A stretch of 7,398 bases of DNA from JAUXEH01 sp965533275. GTDB taxonomy: Bacteria; Acidobacteriota; Aminicenantia; Aminicenantales; Aminicenantaceae. The position numbers were made by a program, and so were the translations under genes. Every line of letters begins with the position of its first letter. The first letter of the stretch is position 1. Shown here in pieces: positions 6,088-7,398 of this stretch. Below the pieces are notes generated by a model. It was not told the DNA's origin and ran no database searches. It saw only the letters and a program-made list of their open reading frames with translations. The stretch is from the NCBI GenBank assembly GCA_965533275.1, contig CBESWG010000094.1:1-7398 (forward strand), read 5' to 3'.

Positions 6088-6975
6088 ATGATCAAGACCG
6101 TGGATGAATATCTCGAGAAACTCAGGCATGAGCTCGCGGGCTGCGACCCGGCCCTGGTGCAGGATGCCCTGGCGGATGCAGAGGAACACTTACGCTTGGG
6201 ATCCGCTCAGATCCGAAGCGAAAAGGGAGGGATCTCGGAATCGCAGGCCCTGCACACGCTCATCGAGAAGTATGGAGAACCGACCGAGGTGGCGTCGGCC
6301 TACAGGGCTGTGGAGGAGCGATCTGTCCAGGCGCTGCCCCCCCCCGGTCCGAGAGGCCCGCGCTCGTTCTGGGGAAGGCTGTTCGGGATCTATGCCGATC
6401 CCCGGGCTTGGAGTTCGTTCCTCTACCTGCTGTTCGCGCTGGTGACCGGCTCTTTCTATGGGTTGTGGACACTCGCGGGCGTCTCTTTTTCTCTCCTGAC
6501 CCTCATCCTTATCATCGGTCTTCCCGTGACCGGCCTGTTCCTGCTTTCCGTCCGGGGGATCGCCTTGATGGAGGGCCGTATCGTAGAGGCAATGCTCGGA
6601 GTCCGCATGCCGCGTAAATCCCTGTTCGTGCAGGAAGGCCTGAGCTGGAAGGGGCGGTTCAAGGCCCTGGTCACGGAATCCCAGACCTGGAAATCCCTGG
6701 CATATCTCCTGTTCCAGTTTCCCCTGGGCGCGCTGTATACGTGTGTGACGTTTGTGCTCTTCGGATTTTCCCTGAAGATGATTCTGTACCCCCTGTGGTA
6801 CTTTGTACTGGAGCGTCCCCTCATCACGATCGTCCAGCCATTTTTTCCGCCGGGCTGGTCAGTTCCCTTGGTGTGCCTGGCAGGCTTCCTGCTGCTGCCC
6901 ATGACGCTGCATCTCACCAAGTGGGTGGGCCGCTGGCACGGACTTTATGCCAAGGCCATGCTTGTAAGGAAATGA
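6088..6975 (+). CDS. HAAS-domain, polytopic 'putative sensor' membrane protein, paralogue 2
   Basis: A second 295-residue protein with the same architecture as its upstream neighbour. The HAAS domain spans about 1-75 (VDEYLEKLRHELAG at 5-18, VQDALADAEEHLR at 24-36, LIEKYGEPTEVASAYR at 58-73), the Pro-rich linker about 78-92, and the membrane segments about 109-130, 134-154, 203-245 and 257-276. VRGIALMEGRIVEAMLGVRMPRK (155-177) and the terminal HGLYAKAMLVRK (284-295) are nearly the same in both copies. ATG 6088 is chosen because GAGGAGA (6073-6079) lies 8 nt upstream; the frame extends back to an ATG at 6046, but that stretch overlaps the first paralogue's coding end and has no HAAS-like sequence. 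The gap to the first copy is 13 nt. The copies differ most at residues 37-50, 76-96, 182-189 and 221-250. It may form a heterodimer with its paralogue; that is inference. Confidence 0.83.
   Translation: MIKTVDEYLEKLRHELAGCDPALVQDALADAEEHLRLGSAQIRSEKGGISESQALHTLIEKYGEPTEVASAYRAVEERSVQALPPPGPRGPRSFWGRLFGIYADPRAWSSFLYLLFALVTGSFYGLWTLAGVSFSLLTLILIIGLPVTGLFLLSVRGIALMEGRIVEAMLGVRMPRKSLFVQEGLSWKGRFKALVTESQTWKSLAYLLFQFPLGALYTCVTFVLFGFSLKMILYPLWYFVLERPLITIVQPFFPPGWSVPLVCLAGFLLLPMTLHLTKWVGRWHGLYAKAMLVRK
6337..6345 (+). repeat. C9 run in the HAAS-to-membrane linker of paralogue 2
   Basis: Nine C in a row form in-frame CCC codons for Pro84-Pro86, the same run length and nearly the same place as in paralogue 1. 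One base lost leads to a stop at 6443-6445; one base gained leads to a stop at about 6617. Either shift would separate the HAAS domain from the membrane domain. Confidence 0.7.
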
Positions 6976-7030
6976 CCCGAAGGATCCGCAAGGCTTGATT
7001 CCGAAAATATTCAAAAAGAGGAGGACCGAT

Positions 7031-7398
7031 ATGTTGAAGAGCTATCTCCTGGTTGCACTGAGGAGCCTCAGGAAACAAAAGGTGTTTTCCGTAATCAACC
7101 TCCTGGGCATGGCCCTGGGCATGGCCGGTTTCACGCTCTTCGCCCTCATGGCAGGGAGCAAGTTGAACGCCGACCGCTTCCACGAAAATGCCGACGGCAT
7201 CTACTGCCTGGTGCAGGTCCGAACCGACGAGAACCGGGAGGTTAAGCACACGACCTATGTCCCAGGGCCGTTGGCGCCAGCACTGGCACAGGAATTCCCA
7301 GAGATCGAGGCGTCGACTCGTGTGCTCCCCGCGGGCCGAGTCACGTTCCGGCGGGGGGGCGATGCCTTCTATGAGCGCTCGGTGCTCTTCGTTGATCC
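7031..7398 (+). CDS. ABC transporter permease, FtsX/MacB-like, N-terminal fragment
   Basis: The first 122 codons of a permease that runs off the window. ATG 7031 follows AGAGGAGG (7017-7024) with a 6-nt spacer. The start MLKSYLLVALRSLRKQKVFS is the amphipathic, basic leader usual for this family. VINLLGMALGMAGFTLFALM (21-40) is the first membrane segment. DRFHENADGIYCLVQV (48-63) matches the family's DRFH-x-NADRIYR signature and begins the extracytoplasmic MacB-type core, continuing with PLAPALAQEFPEIEASTRV (80-98). Family members pair with a separate ATPase and use ATP to move lipoproteins, peptides or drugs, or to drive conformational change in the envelope. No ATPase gene lies in the window. 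The 55-nt gap from the sensor gene holds no clear promoter or terminator, so it is probably the output gene of the padR operon. A G7 run occurs at 7353-7359. Confidence 0.88.
   Translation, partial: MLKSYLLVALRSLRKQKVFSVINLLGMALGMAGFTLFALMAGSKLNADRFHENADGIYCLVQVRTDENREVKHTTYVPGPLAPALAQEFPEIEASTRVLPAGRVTFRRGGDAFYERSVLFVD

Noticed and set aside
5507..6091. 194-codon plus-strand frame inside the first HAAS-sensor gene
   Set aside because: It is a shifted frame of a well-conserved membrane protein whose paralogue confirms the other frame. It matters only as the product of a +1 base slip at the C9 run.
6045..6962. Identical 17-nt TATGCCAAGGCCATGCT near the ends of both sensor genes (6045-6061, 6946-6962) as possible recombination repeats
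   Set aside because: The repeat encodes the conserved YAKAML end of the two paralogues, so protein conservation and shared codon use explain it.
6976..7030. Possible promoter (TTGATT at 6995-7000) before the permease
   Set aside because: No -10 hexamer lies at proper spacing. The short gap with a good ribosome site fits read-through from the operon promoter.

Overview
The window is a stretch of bacterial chromosome, roughly 60% G+C, with every supported gene on the + strand, in short intergenic gaps and with good Shine-Dalgarno sites. The secreted glycosidase and the FtsX/MacB-type permease fit a free-living heterotroph, probably a diderm. The permease style and the PadR/permease neighbourhood are reminiscent of Acidobacteriota, Aminicenantota and similar phyla. 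That placement is an inference; no phylogenetic marker lies in the window.

Layout. (1) Positions 1-213 hold the C-terminal 70 codons of an M24B (Xaa-Pro type) metallopeptidase. (2) 21 nt later comes a 934-residue secreted GH2 glycosidase (235-3039) of the plant endo-beta-mannosidase / exo-beta-glucosaminidase group, with the Asn-Glu acid/base doublet and a second catalytic Glu. (3) A 108-nt gap with weak terminator and promoter candidates precedes a six-TM sensor histidine kinase (3148-4641) with no response regulator beside it. (4) About 150 nt of strikingly AT-rich DNA follows. It carries a near-consensus sigma70 promoter (TTGACA-17-TATATT) with an imperfect palindrome between the -35 and -10 and a second palindrome over the -10 and start site. 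(5) This promoter drives a compact operon: a PadR-family repressor (4826-5197, probably a TTG start), two tandem paralogues of 295 residues each with an N-terminal HAAS domain and a polytopic 'putative sensor' membrane domain (5187-6074 and 6088-6975), and an FtsX/MacB-like ABC permease cut by the window end (7031 onward).

How the genes may work together. PadR probably represses its own operon through the palindromes. The HAAS-sensor pair would sit in the membrane and tie PadR or the permease to an envelope signal. The permease would be the output (efflux or envelope remodelling). The operon is the most interesting part of the window. The two sensors align end to end without a gap at about 47% identity by hand count. 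The padR and first sensor genes overlap by 11 nt at a G7 run, where losing one G would fuse them in frame. Both sensor genes carry a C9 run in the linker between the HAAS and membrane domains, where slippage would release a HAAS-only product. No RNA genes, CRISPR arrays, insertion sequences or attachment sites were seen.
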